DNA from: Devosia sp. MC521
GTDB taxonomy: Bacteria > Pseudomonadota > Alphaproteobacteria > Rhizobiales > Devosiaceae
Length of the DNA stretch: 64,000 nucleotides
Assembly (NCBI RefSeq): GCF_014127105.1
Contig: NZ_CP059902.1
Location: forward strand, 963,001 to 1,027,000
Direction: 5' to 3'
This document shows positions 16,893-26,185 of this stretch, one piece after another; the stretch's first letter is position 1; every line of letters begins with the position of its first letter. The notes beneath the pieces were generated by a model. The model was given only the letters and a program-made list of their open reading frames with translations. It ran no database searches and had not been told where the DNA came from. The position numbers were made by a program, and so were the translations under genes.

Positions 16893-18536
16893 CTAGAGCA
16901 GAGCCTGCTCATTTTTGCCCATCAGGCGGAACGCGATGTAGACCGCAATGCCACTGATCAACAGCAGAATGGTCGACATAGCGGCCGCCACCCCGAAGTC
17001 ACCATCGAGAATGAGAACGTAAATGCGCACCGGCATGGTGATCGTCGATCCGACATAAAGCACGAGCGAGGACGATAGCTCGTTGATCGCAGTGACAAAG
17101 CTGAGCATTGCACCGGCGATGATGCCGGGAACGATCAGCGGCACGGTTACGCGTAGGAATGCCTGGAATGGGCTGTATCCCAGTGAGACCGCTGCTTCCT
17201 CAAGACTGGGCGAGATTTGGCGCAGTGCCGAACTTGTCGTGCGCACCGTATAGGGCAGCCGACGAATAAAGATCGAGAGGATGATGATGGCTGCCGTGCC
17301 AGTCAGGACGAGTGGGCCCGTGTTGAACGCGGCAATATAGGCGATACCGATAACAATGCCCGGCATCACATAGGGGATCATGAACGCCCCATCGAGCAGG
17401 GAGGTGTTGATGCTGGTGCGGCGAGCGACGAGCACGCCGATTATGGTGCCAGCGACAACGATCAAGGCCACGGCGATAGCGGAGAAGGTGAGCGAATTGC
17501 GCACGACATCGCCGAGGTTGAAGATGATGCGCTCATAGCTTTGTAGCGCGAAACCATCCTGAAACACAGGGCCGTTGGTCTTGCGCAGCGAGTAAATGAC
17601 CGAAATGATCACCGGCATGGCACCGCACAGGCCGATGAAATAGACAGCGAAGTGCGCCAACCAATTGCGCCAGCCTCGGAGCTGGATTTTGATCGGCTTG
17701 TTGATCATGTTGCCGTGGTAGACGTTCTTGCGCGACATGAAGCGCTGGATCATCACAAAGGCCATAGAGACCATGATCAGCACCACCGAAATGGTGGTCG
17801 CCATGGACATGTTGGACCCAACTTCAGCCGAGTAAAGCGCATAGGCTTCGGTGGCGAGCACGTTGTAGCCACGGCCGAGCAGACGTGGCGTGCCGAAGTC
17901 CGCGATAGACTGGATGAGCGCCAGAAGACCGCCTGCCGAGAGCGCTGGCAGAACGAGCGGAAACGAGATCTTGAATGTACGCTGTAGTGGGGTCAGGCCA
18001 AGGCCTTCTGCTGCCTCTTCAAGCGAGCGGTTGACGTTCGATAGTGCGCCCGAAACCATCAGGTAGACGAAGGGATAGAACTTCAGCGCGAAGACGATGA
18101 GAATGCCGCCCAGCCCATAGATTGGAGGCATGTTGATCCCGATTTCGCGGGCCCAACTGCGGACGACACCGCCAGCGCCGAACAACACAATCCACGAGTA
18201 TGCGCCGATGAAGGGCGGTGACACGAGGGCGAGGATCGCGAGGAGCGAGACGAACTTGCCGCCCTTAATCTGGAAGCGCGAGATGCAGAAGGCCATGATC
18301 GAGCCGAGCAACATGGCGCCAAAGAGTCCGCCAAAGCCCACCACGAGCGTATTCAAGAAAGCCCGCTGATAGCGGGGCTCCATAACGAACGCCAAATAGT
18401 TGGCGAGCCCGGTGTTGCCGGAACGATCGACGAAGCTCGAAATGAGTACCGAGCCGACCGGTATAATCAACAAGAGCGCAAGGATCGCCCACGTCGCGAA
18501 ACTTACGATTTTCCAAAAGTCGAAACGCGCTGTCAT
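16893..18536 (-). CDS. ABC transporter permease, fused two-domain (Fbp/phosphonate type)
   Basis: A 547-residue inner-membrane protein with about twelve helices. It contains two permease domains in one chain, each with an EAA loop for the ATPase: EEAAEGLGLTPLQRTFKISF (first half) and EEAAVSLGYSPFQAFLRVTV (second half). Fused permeases of this size occur in iron(III), sugar-phosphate and putative 2-aminoethylphosphonate importers. It follows the ATPase gene after 2 bp and is divergent from the binding protein. The substrate is not fixed by the sequence; the phosphatase and DeoR neighbours favour a phosphorus-containing compound. Confidence 0.92.
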   Translation of the reverse strand: MTARFDFWKIVSFATWAILALLLIIPVGSVLISSFVDRSGNTGLANYLAFVMEPRYQRAFLNTLVVGFGGLFGAMLLGSIMAFCISRFQIKGGKFVSLLAILALVSPPFIGAYSWIVLFGAGGVVRSWAREIGINMPPIYGLGGILIVFALKFYPFVYLMVSGALSNVNRSLEEAAEGLGLTPLQRTFKISFPLVLPALSAGGLLALIQSIADFGTPRLLGRGYNVLATEAYALYSAEVGSNMSMATTISVVLIMVSMAFVMIQRFMSRKNVYHGNMINKPIKIQLRGWRNWLAHFAVYFIGLCGAMPVIISVIYSLRKTNGPVFQDGFALQSYERIIFNLGDVVRNSLTFSAIAVALIVVAGTIIGVLVARRTSINTSLLDGAFMIPYVMPGIVIGIAYIAAFNTGPLVLTGTAAIIILSIFIRRLPYTVRTTSSALRQISPSLEEAAVSLGYSPFQAFLRVTVPLIVPGIIAGAMLSFVTAINELSSSLVLYVGSTITMPVRIYVLILDGDFGVAAAMSTILLLISGIAVYIAFRLMGKNEQALL

Positions 18537-18538
18537 GG

Positions 18539-19600
18539 TCAGCCCCCCAGTGCCACGCGCTTCTTATCTGCGTCGAACGCCATAAGGTGCTCGCGAGCAA
18601 TAAGAATACGGACGGCATCGCCTGGAGTGTAGATTTGCTTCAGTTCGGCGGCGCCGAGCTGAACGGTGATCTCGCCCGCGGGTGTCTTCACGAGAATATG
18701 GGCTTCGCGGCCGAGGTAGGTGTATTTGACGATCTCGCCGTCAACAGCCACAGCGCCTAAACCGGCGGCCTCATCTGCTGCCAGAAGACGCATGCTTTCT
18801 GGGCGGATGGCCCAAGTTGTTGCGTTTGCGGCCACAAGGTTGAGCTGACTGAGAAGCTGCGTGAGCCCCGCCGAGTCAGAGAACGTATTCAGTGTCCCGA
18901 CGAAGTTCGCGACGAACAGGGTCTGCGGATTTCCGTAGATTTCCTGAGGGGTGCCGATCTGTTCGATCTGGCCCGCGCTCATCACACAAATGCGGTCGGA
19001 GATCGCCAGCGCTTCTTCTTGGTCGTGCGTAACATAGATCGTCGCGATATTGACGCGCTTCTGAATGTCACGAATTTCTTCACGCAACTCGATACGCAGC
19101 TTGGCGTCGAGGTTGGAAAGCGGTTCATCCATAAGCAGAAGGCATGGATTGATGACCATGGCGCGAGCGAGGCCGATGCGCTGTTGCTGCCCGCCAGACA
19201 TGGCGGCCGGAAGGCGTTCGGCTAGCGCGCCCAAATGCACGGCGTCGAGAGCCGCAGCGACGCGGGTTTTGATTTCTGCGGCAGGAACCTTGCGGGGCTT
19301 GAGGCCAAAAGCGACGTTATCAAACACGCTCAAATGCGGAAAAACGGCGTAGTCTTGGAAGACCATGCCGATATCACGCTGGTGAGGGGGCTGCGCGCGC
19401 AGGTCTTTGCCCGCCAATGTGATGCTGCCCGACGTCAGATCGTTAAATCCGGCGATGGCACGCAGAAGGGTGGTTTTCCCGCAACCAGACGGTCCCAGCA
19501 GCGTGAAGAATTCCCCTTCCTCCACTGAAATCGAAACGCCATTGAGCGCGCGGAAGCCCACGAACTGCTTCACCCCGTCGGTGACTGTCAAATAAGCCAT
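18539..19600 (-). CDS. ABC transporter ATP-binding protein
   Basis: A 353-residue ATPase of the Fbp/Pot (CUT1-like) group. Walker A is GPSGCGKTT, the signature is MSGGQQQRIGLARAM, Walker B is LLLMDEPLSNLD and the switch His is in IYVTHDQEEAL. A C-terminal TOBE-like domain (about 240-350) includes WAIRPESMRLL, a possible regulatory or substrate-linked domain. It powers the fused permease downstream. It reads away from the binding-protein gene across the shared promoter region. Confidence 0.95.
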   Translation of the reverse strand: MAYLTVTDGVKQFVGFRALNGVSISVEEGEFFTLLGPSGCGKTTLLRAIAGFNDLTSGSITLAGKDLRAQPPHQRDIGMVFQDYAVFPHLSVFDNVAFGLKPRKVPAAEIKTRVAAALDAVHLGALAERLPAAMSGGQQQRIGLARAMVINPCLLLMDEPLSNLDAKLRIELREEIRDIQKRVNIATIYVTHDQEEALAISDRICVMSAGQIEQIGTPQEIYGNPQTLFVANFVGTLNTFSDSAGLTQLLSQLNLVAANATTWAIRPESMRLLAADEAAGLGAVAVDGEIVKYTYLGREAHILVKTPAGEITVQLGAAELKQIYTPGDAVRILIAREHLMAFDADKKRVALGG

Positions 19601-19729
19601 TCCAGCCCCTCATTTCCCTCGTTCTCTGTGCTTTGAAAGCAAACACAATTTTCGTATTGCAACAAGTGCAATGTCGCTCCATGATCAGAAACGATCATAA
19701 GTTTGATCAAAAGGGAAAAGGAGGAACAA
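19601..19729. promoter_or_regulatory. Divergent promoter region with several inverted repeats
   Basis: This 129-bp gap separates the ATPase gene (minus) from the binding protein (plus) and is A+T rich compared with its flanks. It holds GCTTTGAAAGC (19630-19640, perfect 11-bp palindrome), TTGCA/TGCAA (19657-19661 and 19667-19671), ATGATC/GATCAT (19681-19686 and 19693-19698) and TTTGATCAAA (19702-19711, perfect). Three copies of a GATCA-type half-site lie close to the plus-strand start, a good place for a repressor. The DeoR-family protein encoded downstream is the natural candidate. Confidence 0.6.
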
Positions 19730-20716
19730 ATGAGTGTTGCAAAACGGACATTGGTCGGATTTGCCTTCGCACTAGCAGCAACGACTGCAATGAGCCCCGC
19801 AATGGCAGCCGAAGGCTCGGTTGTCGTGTACACTGCGCACAAGTCATCCATCGTGGACCGCCTTCTGCCAGTATTTGAGGCTGACACAGGCCTTAAGGCC
19901 GAAGTTATTCAGCTCGGTTCGGGCGACATCTTCCGCCGCGCACGCGCTGAAGCAGGCGCACCAGCAGCAGACGTTATCTGGTCGGTGACCGGTAGCTTGC
20001 TGACCGAAAATGCTGATTTGCTCGAGCCTTATCAGGTTAAGGATCACGCAGCGCTCAACGCTGAGTTCGTTCGGAGCGATGCTTGGACCCCGTACACTGC
20101 GGTTGTTTATGTCCTCGCCGTGAATACCGACATGGTCTCGCTCGAAGACGCACCTAAGAACTGGGCTGACCTGGTCGATCCTAAGTGGCACGGCCAGATC
20201 GCATCTGCTCGCGCAGATAACTCGGGTTCGGCTGTGCAGCAGCTTCAGACCGCGCTCACCGTTTTCGGTGATGACGGTTGGGCCAAGTACACAGAAATGG
20301 CGAAGAACTTCGTCTTCACCGATAGCTCGGGTGCCGTTCCACGTTTCATCGCTGACGGCGAAACCTCGATGGGCTTGACCCTCGAAGACAATGCCATCGA
20401 ATACCGCAATGGCGGCGCGCCAATGGCTGTCGTACTTCTCGCTGACGGCACAGTCGCGGCGCCAGATGGTATCGCGCTCGTCAAGGGTGGGCCAAACCCA
20501 GATGGCGGTAAGGTCTTCCTCGACTGGGCAATGTCCAAGTCGACCCAAGAACTCCTCGCCAATGAGATCGGCCGTCGTGCAATCCGCACCGACGTTGCTC
20601 CACCTCCAGGTGCACCAGACCTGAACACCGTCAAACTGATTGAGATCAAGTCGCTCGACGATCTTGGTGGCACCGAAGAAGTGCTCGCCAAGTGGCGCAC
20701 GGCAATCGGCGAATAA
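19730..20716 (+). CDS. ABC transporter periplasmic substrate-binding protein (Fbp-like)
   Basis: A 328-residue exported protein with a signal peptide (LVGFAFALAATTAMSPAMAAEG) and a type II binding fold: VVVYTAHKSSIVDRLLPVFE, then AADVIWSVTG, NWADLVDPKWHGQIA and the late GGKVFLDWAMSKSTQELL. Iron-binding FbpA proteins use two adjacent Tyr residues near the C-terminus; I see none here, so iron is unlikely. Related proteins bind hexose phosphates (AfuA) or aminoethylphosphonate. ATG 19730 is chosen over TTG 19703 because AAAGGAGG lies just upstream and the signal peptide then starts normally. Confidence 0.92.
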   Translation: MSVAKRTLVGFAFALAATTAMSPAMAAEGSVVVYTAHKSSIVDRLLPVFEADTGLKAEVIQLGSGDIFRRARAEAGAPAADVIWSVTGSLLTENADLLEPYQVKDHAALNAEFVRSDAWTPYTAVVYVLAVNTDMVSLEDAPKNWADLVDPKWHGQIASARADNSGSAVQQLQTALTVFGDDGWAKYTEMAKNFVFTDSSGAVPRFIADGETSMGLTLEDNAIEYRNGGAPMAVVLLADGTVAAPDGIALVKGGPNPDGGKVFLDWAMSKSTQELLANEIGRRAIRTDVAPPPGAPDLNTVKLIEIKSLDDLGGTEEVLAKWRTAIGE

Positions 20717-20751
20717 TCTGACTATCTATAAGACTGACGGGATTTGTTTGA

Positions 20752-21765
20752 ATGAAGCACATGGAAGCCTTTTCGCTCGGCAAGAAGTTCGCCGATCCAG
20801 GGGCCAATGAAGATAGTCTCGTCATTCTACCAAATAGGGGTTACGCCGTTATCGACGGCGTAACCGACCGCAATGGGACGCGGTATAACGGCATGTTGTC
20901 GGGCCAGTTTGCCTCACGCACCGTCCAAGCGGCCATTGAGAAGTTCCTTCTGGCACAGGGCGATGCTCGCCAGCCGAACCTGCAATTTGCAGGGGCCGAG
21001 CATTTCATCGACTACCTCGGGCAGGCGATATTCGCCGAATATGAGAAGGCCGGCGCTGTCGACGCCGTTACAGCGGACTGGAAGCTGCGTGGCGGTTGTA
21101 CCGTCATCGCCGCGCTGATCATCGGTGATCGCCTAGAGATCATCGCTGTTGGCGACAGTGGCGTGCGCATCAATGGCGAAGATGTTCTGCAGGTCCTCAA
21201 GCCTTTGGACGATGTTACGGCCATCATGCGCCGCGAAACGTGGAGCCATTTCCGCGCTCTGGGGTACGATAGCGTGCGTGCAGATGCGCTAGCAGCCAAC
21301 ATCACGTGGCGCGGCACCAAGCATCAGGAAGCTGGTACAGACACGGCCGATCCTCAGTTCCTCGCTGACATCGAGCAACGCGCGCTGGCGGCGTGCACGG
21401 CGCATTTGCCGAATGTTCCTGAGGCTGAAATTCAGGCGCTCATTCATGGTGGTATCTGTTTCGCGCAGGGCGATTTCCAGAACGTAACCGACTTGGTGCT
21501 GGGCTACGGCGGGCTCGACGGTTTTGCTGTGCCTTCACGCTACATCGAAACCCGTAGCTATGCCCTCAAGGATGTTCACACCATCGAGCTGTTCTCCGAT
21601 GGCTACTTCAAACTTGGCGATCGTTTTGGCGTAGCCTCATGGGAGGCCGGTCACGAAGAGGTGGAGGCAGAAGACTTCCACAAAATCGCCCGCTATATGA
21701 GCACAAAGGGTACGACTGATACCCAACTCACCGATGATAGAACCTATCTAGGGATAAAGCTCTAA
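20752..21765 (+). CDS. PP2C-fold protein phosphatase-like protein
   Basis: A 337-residue soluble protein with the PP2C metal-binding pattern: NEDSLVIL, AVIDGVTD, GGCTVIAALI followed by IIAVGDSGVRI, IELFSDGYF and TDDRTYLGI at the end. All the Asp residues expected to hold the two catalytic metals appear to be present, so it should be an active phosphatase. It lacks the transmembrane or sensor domains of sporulation-type PP2C proteins. It sits between the binding protein and the DeoR regulator (1-bp overlap with the latter). Its target could be a protein of the system or a small phospho-compound; this is open. Confidence 0.85.
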   Translation: MKHMEAFSLGKKFADPGANEDSLVILPNRGYAVIDGVTDRNGTRYNGMLSGQFASRTVQAAIEKFLLAQGDARQPNLQFAGAEHFIDYLGQAIFAEYEKAGAVDAVTADWKLRGGCTVIAALIIGDRLEIIAVGDSGVRINGEDVLQVLKPLDDVTAIMRRETWSHFRALGYDSVRADALAANITWRGTKHQEAGTDTADPQFLADIEQRALAACTAHLPNVPEAEIQALIHGGICFAQGDFQNVTDLVLGYGGLDGFAVPSRYIETRSYALKDVHTIELFSDGYFKLGDRFGVASWEAGHEEVEAEDFHKIARYMSTKGTTDTQLTDDRTYLGIKL

Positions 21766-22583
21766 TGAGTGGCCGGACGCGTGTTGAAGGATTGTTGTCT
21801 CAGCGCGCGGACTCTCCGGCCGCTTCTAACGGCCTGAATGAGCGGCAAGAGCGAATTCTTGTCGCCATTGGTGCCAATGGCGCAGCATCTGTTTCTGAAC
21901 TTGCTGAGCAGTTTAACGTCACCACCCAGACTATTCGGCGGGACTTAAAACTGCTCAACGAACGGGGCCTGCTGGTCAAAGGTTTTGGCGGCGCTTTCGC
22001 GGCCCCGGGTGTCGCGCGATACACTTATAATGAGCGCGGTAGCACCGAAGTCGACATCAAACGCCAGCTCGTCAATGCGCTCAAGCCGATCCTGTTTGAC
22101 GGCGCCACGGTCTTCGTGGGCCTGGGGACGACCTTCCATGGCCTCCATCAAGTTGTTGCCGAATTTCCTGGCATGCTCTTGGCGTCGCCCAATCTGGAAG
22201 TGATCTATAGCTGCGCGATGAATACCGACGCCACCGTCTATGTTTACGGCGGCTATGTGCGCAATAAGGACACTTCCATCCTCACCCTCGCCGACACTAG
22301 TCGACAAAAGTTCAAGTTTGATATCGCCATCATCGGCGCAAGCGCGATTGATCGGGAGGGCTCTGTGCTGGAGTTCGATCCGATGGAGGTCGATCTGGTG
22401 CGTGACGTTCTCGCTTTGAGTCGGCGGGTCGTACTCGTCGCTCATGACGGAAAATTCAGCCAGAACGCGCCCCATGTGGTCACGCATCTCTCCGAAGTCG
22501 ATGTGCTTGTCACAAACGGTGATCCCGCCACATATTTTGACGACGCTACGACCTTGAAAGGTCTCGATATCATCCGCGTGTGA
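21765..22583 (+). CDS. DeoR/GlpR-family transcriptional regulator
   Basis: A 272-residue regulator. The N-terminal helix-turn-helix is VSELAEQFNVTTQTIRRDLKL (about 44-64) and the C-terminal DeoRC sensor domain contains VFVGLGTTFHG and FDIAIIGASAID. Family members usually bind phosphorylated sugars or related metabolites and repress nearby uptake genes. Its start shares one base with the stop of the PP2C gene. The palindromes at 19630-19711 are likely operator candidates. Confidence 0.93.
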   Translation: MSGRTRVEGLLSQRADSPAASNGLNERQERILVAIGANGAASVSELAEQFNVTTQTIRRDLKLLNERGLLVKGFGGAFAAPGVARYTYNERGSTEVDIKRQLVNALKPILFDGATVFVGLGTTFHGLHQVVAEFPGMLLASPNLEVIYSCAMNTDATVYVYGGYVRNKDTSILTLADTSRQKFKFDIAIIGASAIDREGSVLEFDPMEVDLVRDVLALSRRVVLVAHDGKFSQNAPHVVTHLSEVDVLVTNGDPATYFDDATTLKGLDIIRV

Positions 22584-22713
22584 GGATGAGGCGGATGCTT
22601 TTGATTGCGCTGGGGCATGCCATGCTCTACCTTAGTCTCAACAACGCAACAAAGGTGCGTTCGGGCGCGGCCGGCTTTCCGGCCTTGGCGACCGCGCACT
22701 AAGGAGACATCCC

Positions 22714-23895
22714 GTGGCCGATCTTACTCGGTCCGCCGCTGTTTCGGTCTTAAAAGCCGAGGCAGGGGCCGGTGTATCTTCCGGTCAAAGCCGGAAGGAT
22801 AGGGCAGCCATTGCGCCGCCCGGATCGCCGGATCCGCGGACCCTAAACGCCCCGAATCCCCGTCGACACCGCGGCGCCATTTACGCTGCGCTCGATTTGG
22901 GAACGAACAATTGCCGTCTTCTTATTGCCAGACCCCATGAAAGGGGTTTTCGCGTTTTAGATGGCTACACACGCATTGTCCGACTAGGCGAGGGCGTTTC
23001 TGTCACCGGTCGTTTGGCTGATGGCGCGATGGAACGCACCATGGACGCGCTGCGGATGTGCCGTAACAAGTTGCGCGAGCATCAGCCGACGCGCATGCGT
23101 TTGATCGCAACCGAAGCCTGCCGCGCCGCTGAAAATGGTCCTGCATTTTTGGCCCGTGTGAAGAGCGAGCTCGGGATCGAACTTGAGATCGTTGATCGTC
23201 GCACTGAGGCCGAATTGGCCGTTACCGGTTGCGCCGATCTGATTGATACTCAGGCGCAAGGCGCGCTGATGTTTGATATCGGCGGGGGTTCCTCAGAGCT
23301 GGCTTGGCTCGACTTCCGTGGCGGTCGCCCGCGTTCGCAGGGGCGGATGTCTGCTTCTATTCGGTCGTGGCAGTCCATGCCGGTTGGCGTGGTCTCGATT
23401 GCCGAAAAATTCGGCGGTGTGAATGTCACGCGCGAGACGTTTGAAGACATGGTCTCCTACGTTTCTGAGCACCTCCGTCAGTTCCGTGGCCGCGAAAAGC
23501 TGCGTCAGATGATTGCCGAACATCCAGTCCATTTGATTGGCACGTCAGGTACGGTGACGACGCTTGCGGGTTTACATCTCGGCCTGGAACGCTATGAGCG
23601 TCTGAAAGTTGACGGCCTTTGGATGCGGCGCGATCAGGTTGATGAAACCATGCGCGTTCTGCTGAACATGCCGTTTGAGCGCCGTGTCGCGCATGCTTGC
23701 ATAGGCAAGGATCGCGCCGATCTCGTGCTTCCCGGTTGTGCTATTTTTGAGGCCATCCGTCGTGAATGGCCTACGGATCGCGTTCGGGTTGCCGATCGTG
23801 GTCTTCGTGAAGGTATTTTGATTTCCCTTATGGACGCTGATCGCTCCCAGAAGCGTCCAATTCGACATCCAAGGAGGGCGGGCAATGGCCAATAG
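22714..23895 (+). CDS. ppx: Ppx/GppA phosphatase family protein
   Basis: A 393-residue exopolyphosphatase/guanosine pentaphosphatase-type enzyme with the actin-like ATPase fold: [18 protein letters not shown] at about residue 53, [14 protein letters not shown] and [16 protein letters not shown]. The GTG start at 22714 has AAGGAG 7 nt upstream. The first 50 residues are a low-complexity extension not seen in short family members, so a later start is possible but lacks a ribosome site. A GGCCGG-CTTT-CCGGCC hairpin lies at 22669-22684, just before the gene. It overlaps rlmE by 11 bp. Confidence 0.92.
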   Translation: MADLTRSAAVSVLKAEAGAGVSSGQSRKDRAAIAPPGSPDPRTLNAPNPRRHRGAIYAALDLGTNNCRLLIARPHERGFRVLDGYTRIVRLGEGVSVTGRLADGAMERTMDALRMCRNKLREHQPTRMRLIATEACRAAENGPAFLARVKSELGIELEIVDRRTEAELAVTGCADLIDTQAQGALMFDIGGGSSELAWLDFRGGRPRSQGRMSASIRSWQSMPVGVVSIAEKFGGVNVTRETFEDMVSYVSEHLRQFRGREKLRQMIAEHPVHLIGTSGTVTTLAGLHLGLERYERLKVDGLWMRRDQVDETMRVLLNMPFERRVAHACIGKDRADLVLPGCAIFEAIRREWPTDRVRVADRGLREGILISLMDADRSQKRPIRHPRRAGNGQ

Positions 23896-24628
23896 TAAAG
23901 CCCTGGGCACAGGCGGTCGTAAGTCCGACAGAGACTTTAAAATTCGCGTTAAATCGGCCAAGGGCCGTAAAGTCGCGTCGACGAAGTGGCTTGAGCGTCA
24001 GCTCAACGACCCCTATGTGGCGCGCGCACGCTCTGAAGGGTATCGCTCTCGAGCTGCCTTCAAAATCAAAGAGATGGACGAAAAGCACAAGTTCTTCAAA
24101 AAGGGCATGCGCGTCGTCGATCTTGGTGCAGCGCCGGGCGGCTGGTCGCAGGTAGCGGCGACCGCTGTTGGCTCAACGCCGGACAACGTGCTCGTCATCG
24201 GTATCGACTATATCGAAATGGACGACATCCCCGGTGTGAACCTGCTGCGCAAGGATTTCACCGAGGATGATGCTCCGGGCATGTTGATCGACATGCTGGG
24301 TGGCCACAAGGCCGACGTCGTCATGTCCGATATGGCGTGGCCGACGACAGGCCACCGTCCGACTGACCACCTTCGTATCGTTCACCTGATCGAGATCGCG
24401 GCAGACTTCGCCATTGAGGTCCTCAAGCCCGGCGGCACGTTTGTGGCAAAGGTTTTCCAAGGCGGCACCGAGCATGAGCTGTTGCACATGCTCAAGCGTC
24501 ACTTTGATACGACCTTCCACTCCAAGCCTCCCTCAAGCCGCAAAGACTCCGCAGAGGCTTATCTCGTGGCGAAGGGGTTCAAAGGCCTGGATTTCCGGCA
24601 TGAACACAACAACGATCACGACGAATAG
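23885..24628 (+). CDS. rlmE: 23S rRNA 2'-O-ribose methyltransferase RlmE (FtsJ)
   Basis: A 247-residue SAM-dependent methyltransferase that modifies U2552 of 23S rRNA in the family. The SAM loop is [15 protein letters not shown], and the catalytic tetrad is visible as [10 protein letters not shown] (Lys), [10 protein letters not shown] (Asp), FVAKVF (Lys) and SAEAYLVA (Glu). An alphaproteobacterial basic N-terminal extension precedes the core. AAGGAGGG lies upstream of ATG 23885. It overlaps the end of ppx, a common pairing in this order, and is followed by a strong terminator. Confidence 0.95.
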   Translation: MANSKALGTGGRKSDRDFKIRVKSAKGRKVASTKWLERQLNDPYVARARSEGYRSRAAFKIKEMDEKHKFFKKGMRVVDLGAAPGGWSQVAATAVGSTPDNVLVIGIDYIEMDDIPGVNLLRKDFTEDDAPGMLIDMLGGHKADVVMSDMAWPTTGHRPTDHLRIVHLIEIAADFAIEVLKPGGTFVAKVFQGGTEHELLHMLKRHFDTTFHSKPPSSRKDSAEAYLVAKGFKGLDFRHEHNNDHDE

Positions 24629-24649
24629 TCAGCCGCGAGACTGAACCAT

Positions 24650-24679
24650 AAGACCGCCCTTCGAGGCGGTCTTTTCGTT
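24650..24679 (+). terminator. Rho-independent terminator after rlmE
   Basis: AAGACCGCC (24650-24658) pairs perfectly with GGCGGTCTT (24665-24673) around a 6-nt loop and is followed by TTCGTTT. It may also serve the convergent MFS gene on the minus strand. Confidence 0.85.
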
Positions 24680-24694
24680 TCATCTTGGTGCGCG

Positions 24695-26131
24695 TCAGCC
24701 TTTAGCGCGGCCCTTATGCCCCGACACGTCGCTGCCCGCGTTTGCGGGCAGGGTGAAATAGACCAATCCACCGAGGGCGCTGAGGGTGCCGACCGCGAAG
24801 AATGCGATCTGGAAGTTTATCAGCGTCAGCGCGCCACCGGTGAAATGGCGCGTGATCTCGATCACGGCACCCGCCACGGCAACACCGAAGGCGACCGACA
24901 ACTGCTGGGATACCGCCACGATGGCGGTGGCTTGGCTGGCTTCTTCATCGGAAATGTCTGCGTAGCCCAGGGCGTTCGACCCCGTGAAAAAGATCGAGCG
25001 GAGTACGCCGCCGAATACGATTACGCCCATCATGACCGCCGCCGCTGTTTCGGCTGTGAACAGACCCTGCGCGCCGATGAGAAGGCCGCCTAACACCGCC
25101 GAGACGCCCAGGACGCGCGGGAAACCCCAGCGGGCGTAGACACGTTCGGCGATGAACTTGCTCCCCATCGCGCCGAGCGCCGACACGAATGTGATGGCGC
25201 CACTTTCAAATGGGGTCATGCCAAAGCCGAGTTGCAGCATCAGCGGGAGGAGAAACGGAACAGCTCCCACACCGATGCGAAACACCGAGCCGCCCGTTAT
25301 CGAGGATCGGAAAAGCTTGTGGCGCAACAGCTTGGGATCCAGCAGGGGATAGGTCACCCGGCGCGCGTGAAGCACGTAAAGGGCAGCAGCAACAAGCCCA
25401 ATCGCCAGTGTTAGATAGCCATACGTGATGGGAACGGCTGGAAGGCTGATCACAGACAGGCCGAATACCGTGCCCGAGAAGGCGACGGCGGCGATGAGAA
25501 ATCCGACCAAATCGATAGGGCGCGGTGCGCGCTCATCCGGCACTTTGAGGTAGATGCCCGAAAAGATGATCCCGGCGATACCAATCGGGATGTTGATCCA
25601 GAAGATCCAATGCCAGCTGAGATATGTTGTCAGAAAACCGCCGATAAGCGGGCCTGTCACAGGAGCAATCAGCGCGGGGACTGTGAGCCAAGCCATGGCT
25701 GACACGAGTTCATTTCTGGGTGTTGAGCGCACGAGTAGTAAGCGTCCGACGGGTGTCATCATGGACGACCCTATGCCTTGGAAAAAGCGCGATGCCACAA
25801 AGGTCTCGAGCGAATTGGCAAAGGAACATGCCAGAGACCCCAGCATGAAAACGAAGATCGCCAGACGGAAGATGTTCTTCGCTCCGAAACGGTCGGCCAT
25901 CCACCCGCTAATAGGGATAAAAATCGCCAGCGCCACGAAGTAAGCCGTCAGCGCCAACTTTAGGGCGATGGGCTCAGAGCCGATATCGGCTGCAATTGCA
26001 GGTAGGCTGGTGGCGATGACAGTCGAGTCCATCTGTTCCATGAACAGAGCGACCGCCAAAATGAGCGGGGTGACGCGGATCACAAAGCTAACCAATGAGT
26101 CTATGGAAAGGGTAGGCAGAAGCGGAAGCAA
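24695..26131 (-). CDS. MFS multidrug exporter, DHA2 (EmrB-like) family
   Basis: A 478-residue inner-membrane transporter with about fourteen helices. Typical DHA2 signatures are MEQMDSTVIATSLPAIA in helix 1, GWMADRFGAKNIF in the first loop (motif A) and ALIAPVTGPLIGGFL in helix 5 (motif C of antiporters). It should expel drugs or metabolites against protons. No membrane-fusion partner gene is adjacent and no regulator is next to it, so the substrate is unknown. It is convergent with rlmE. Confidence 0.93.
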   Translation of the reverse strand: MLPLLPTLSIDSLVSFVIRVTPLILAVALFMEQMDSTVIATSLPAIAADIGSEPIALKLALTAYFVALAIFIPISGWMADRFGAKNIFRLAIFVFMLGSLACSFANSLETFVASRFFQGIGSSMMTPVGRLLLVRSTPRNELVSAMAWLTVPALIAPVTGPLIGGFLTTYLSWHWIFWINIPIGIAGIIFSGIYLKVPDERAPRPIDLVGFLIAAVAFSGTVFGLSVISLPAVPITYGYLTLAIGLVAAALYVLHARRVTYPLLDPKLLRHKLFRSSITGGSVFRIGVGAVPFLLPLMLQLGFGMTPFESGAITFVSALGAMGSKFIAERVYARWGFPRVLGVSAVLGGLLIGAQGLFTAETAAAVMMGVIVFGGVLRSIFFTGSNALGYADISDEEASQATAIVAVSQQLSVAFGVAVAGAVIEITRHFTGGALTLINFQIAFFAVGTLSALGGLVYFTLPANAGSDVSGHKGRAKG

Positions 26132-26185
26132 TTATGGTGGGTTTGACCTCCTGCGGCCAGCCCGATCCATCTTAAATCGTTCGTT

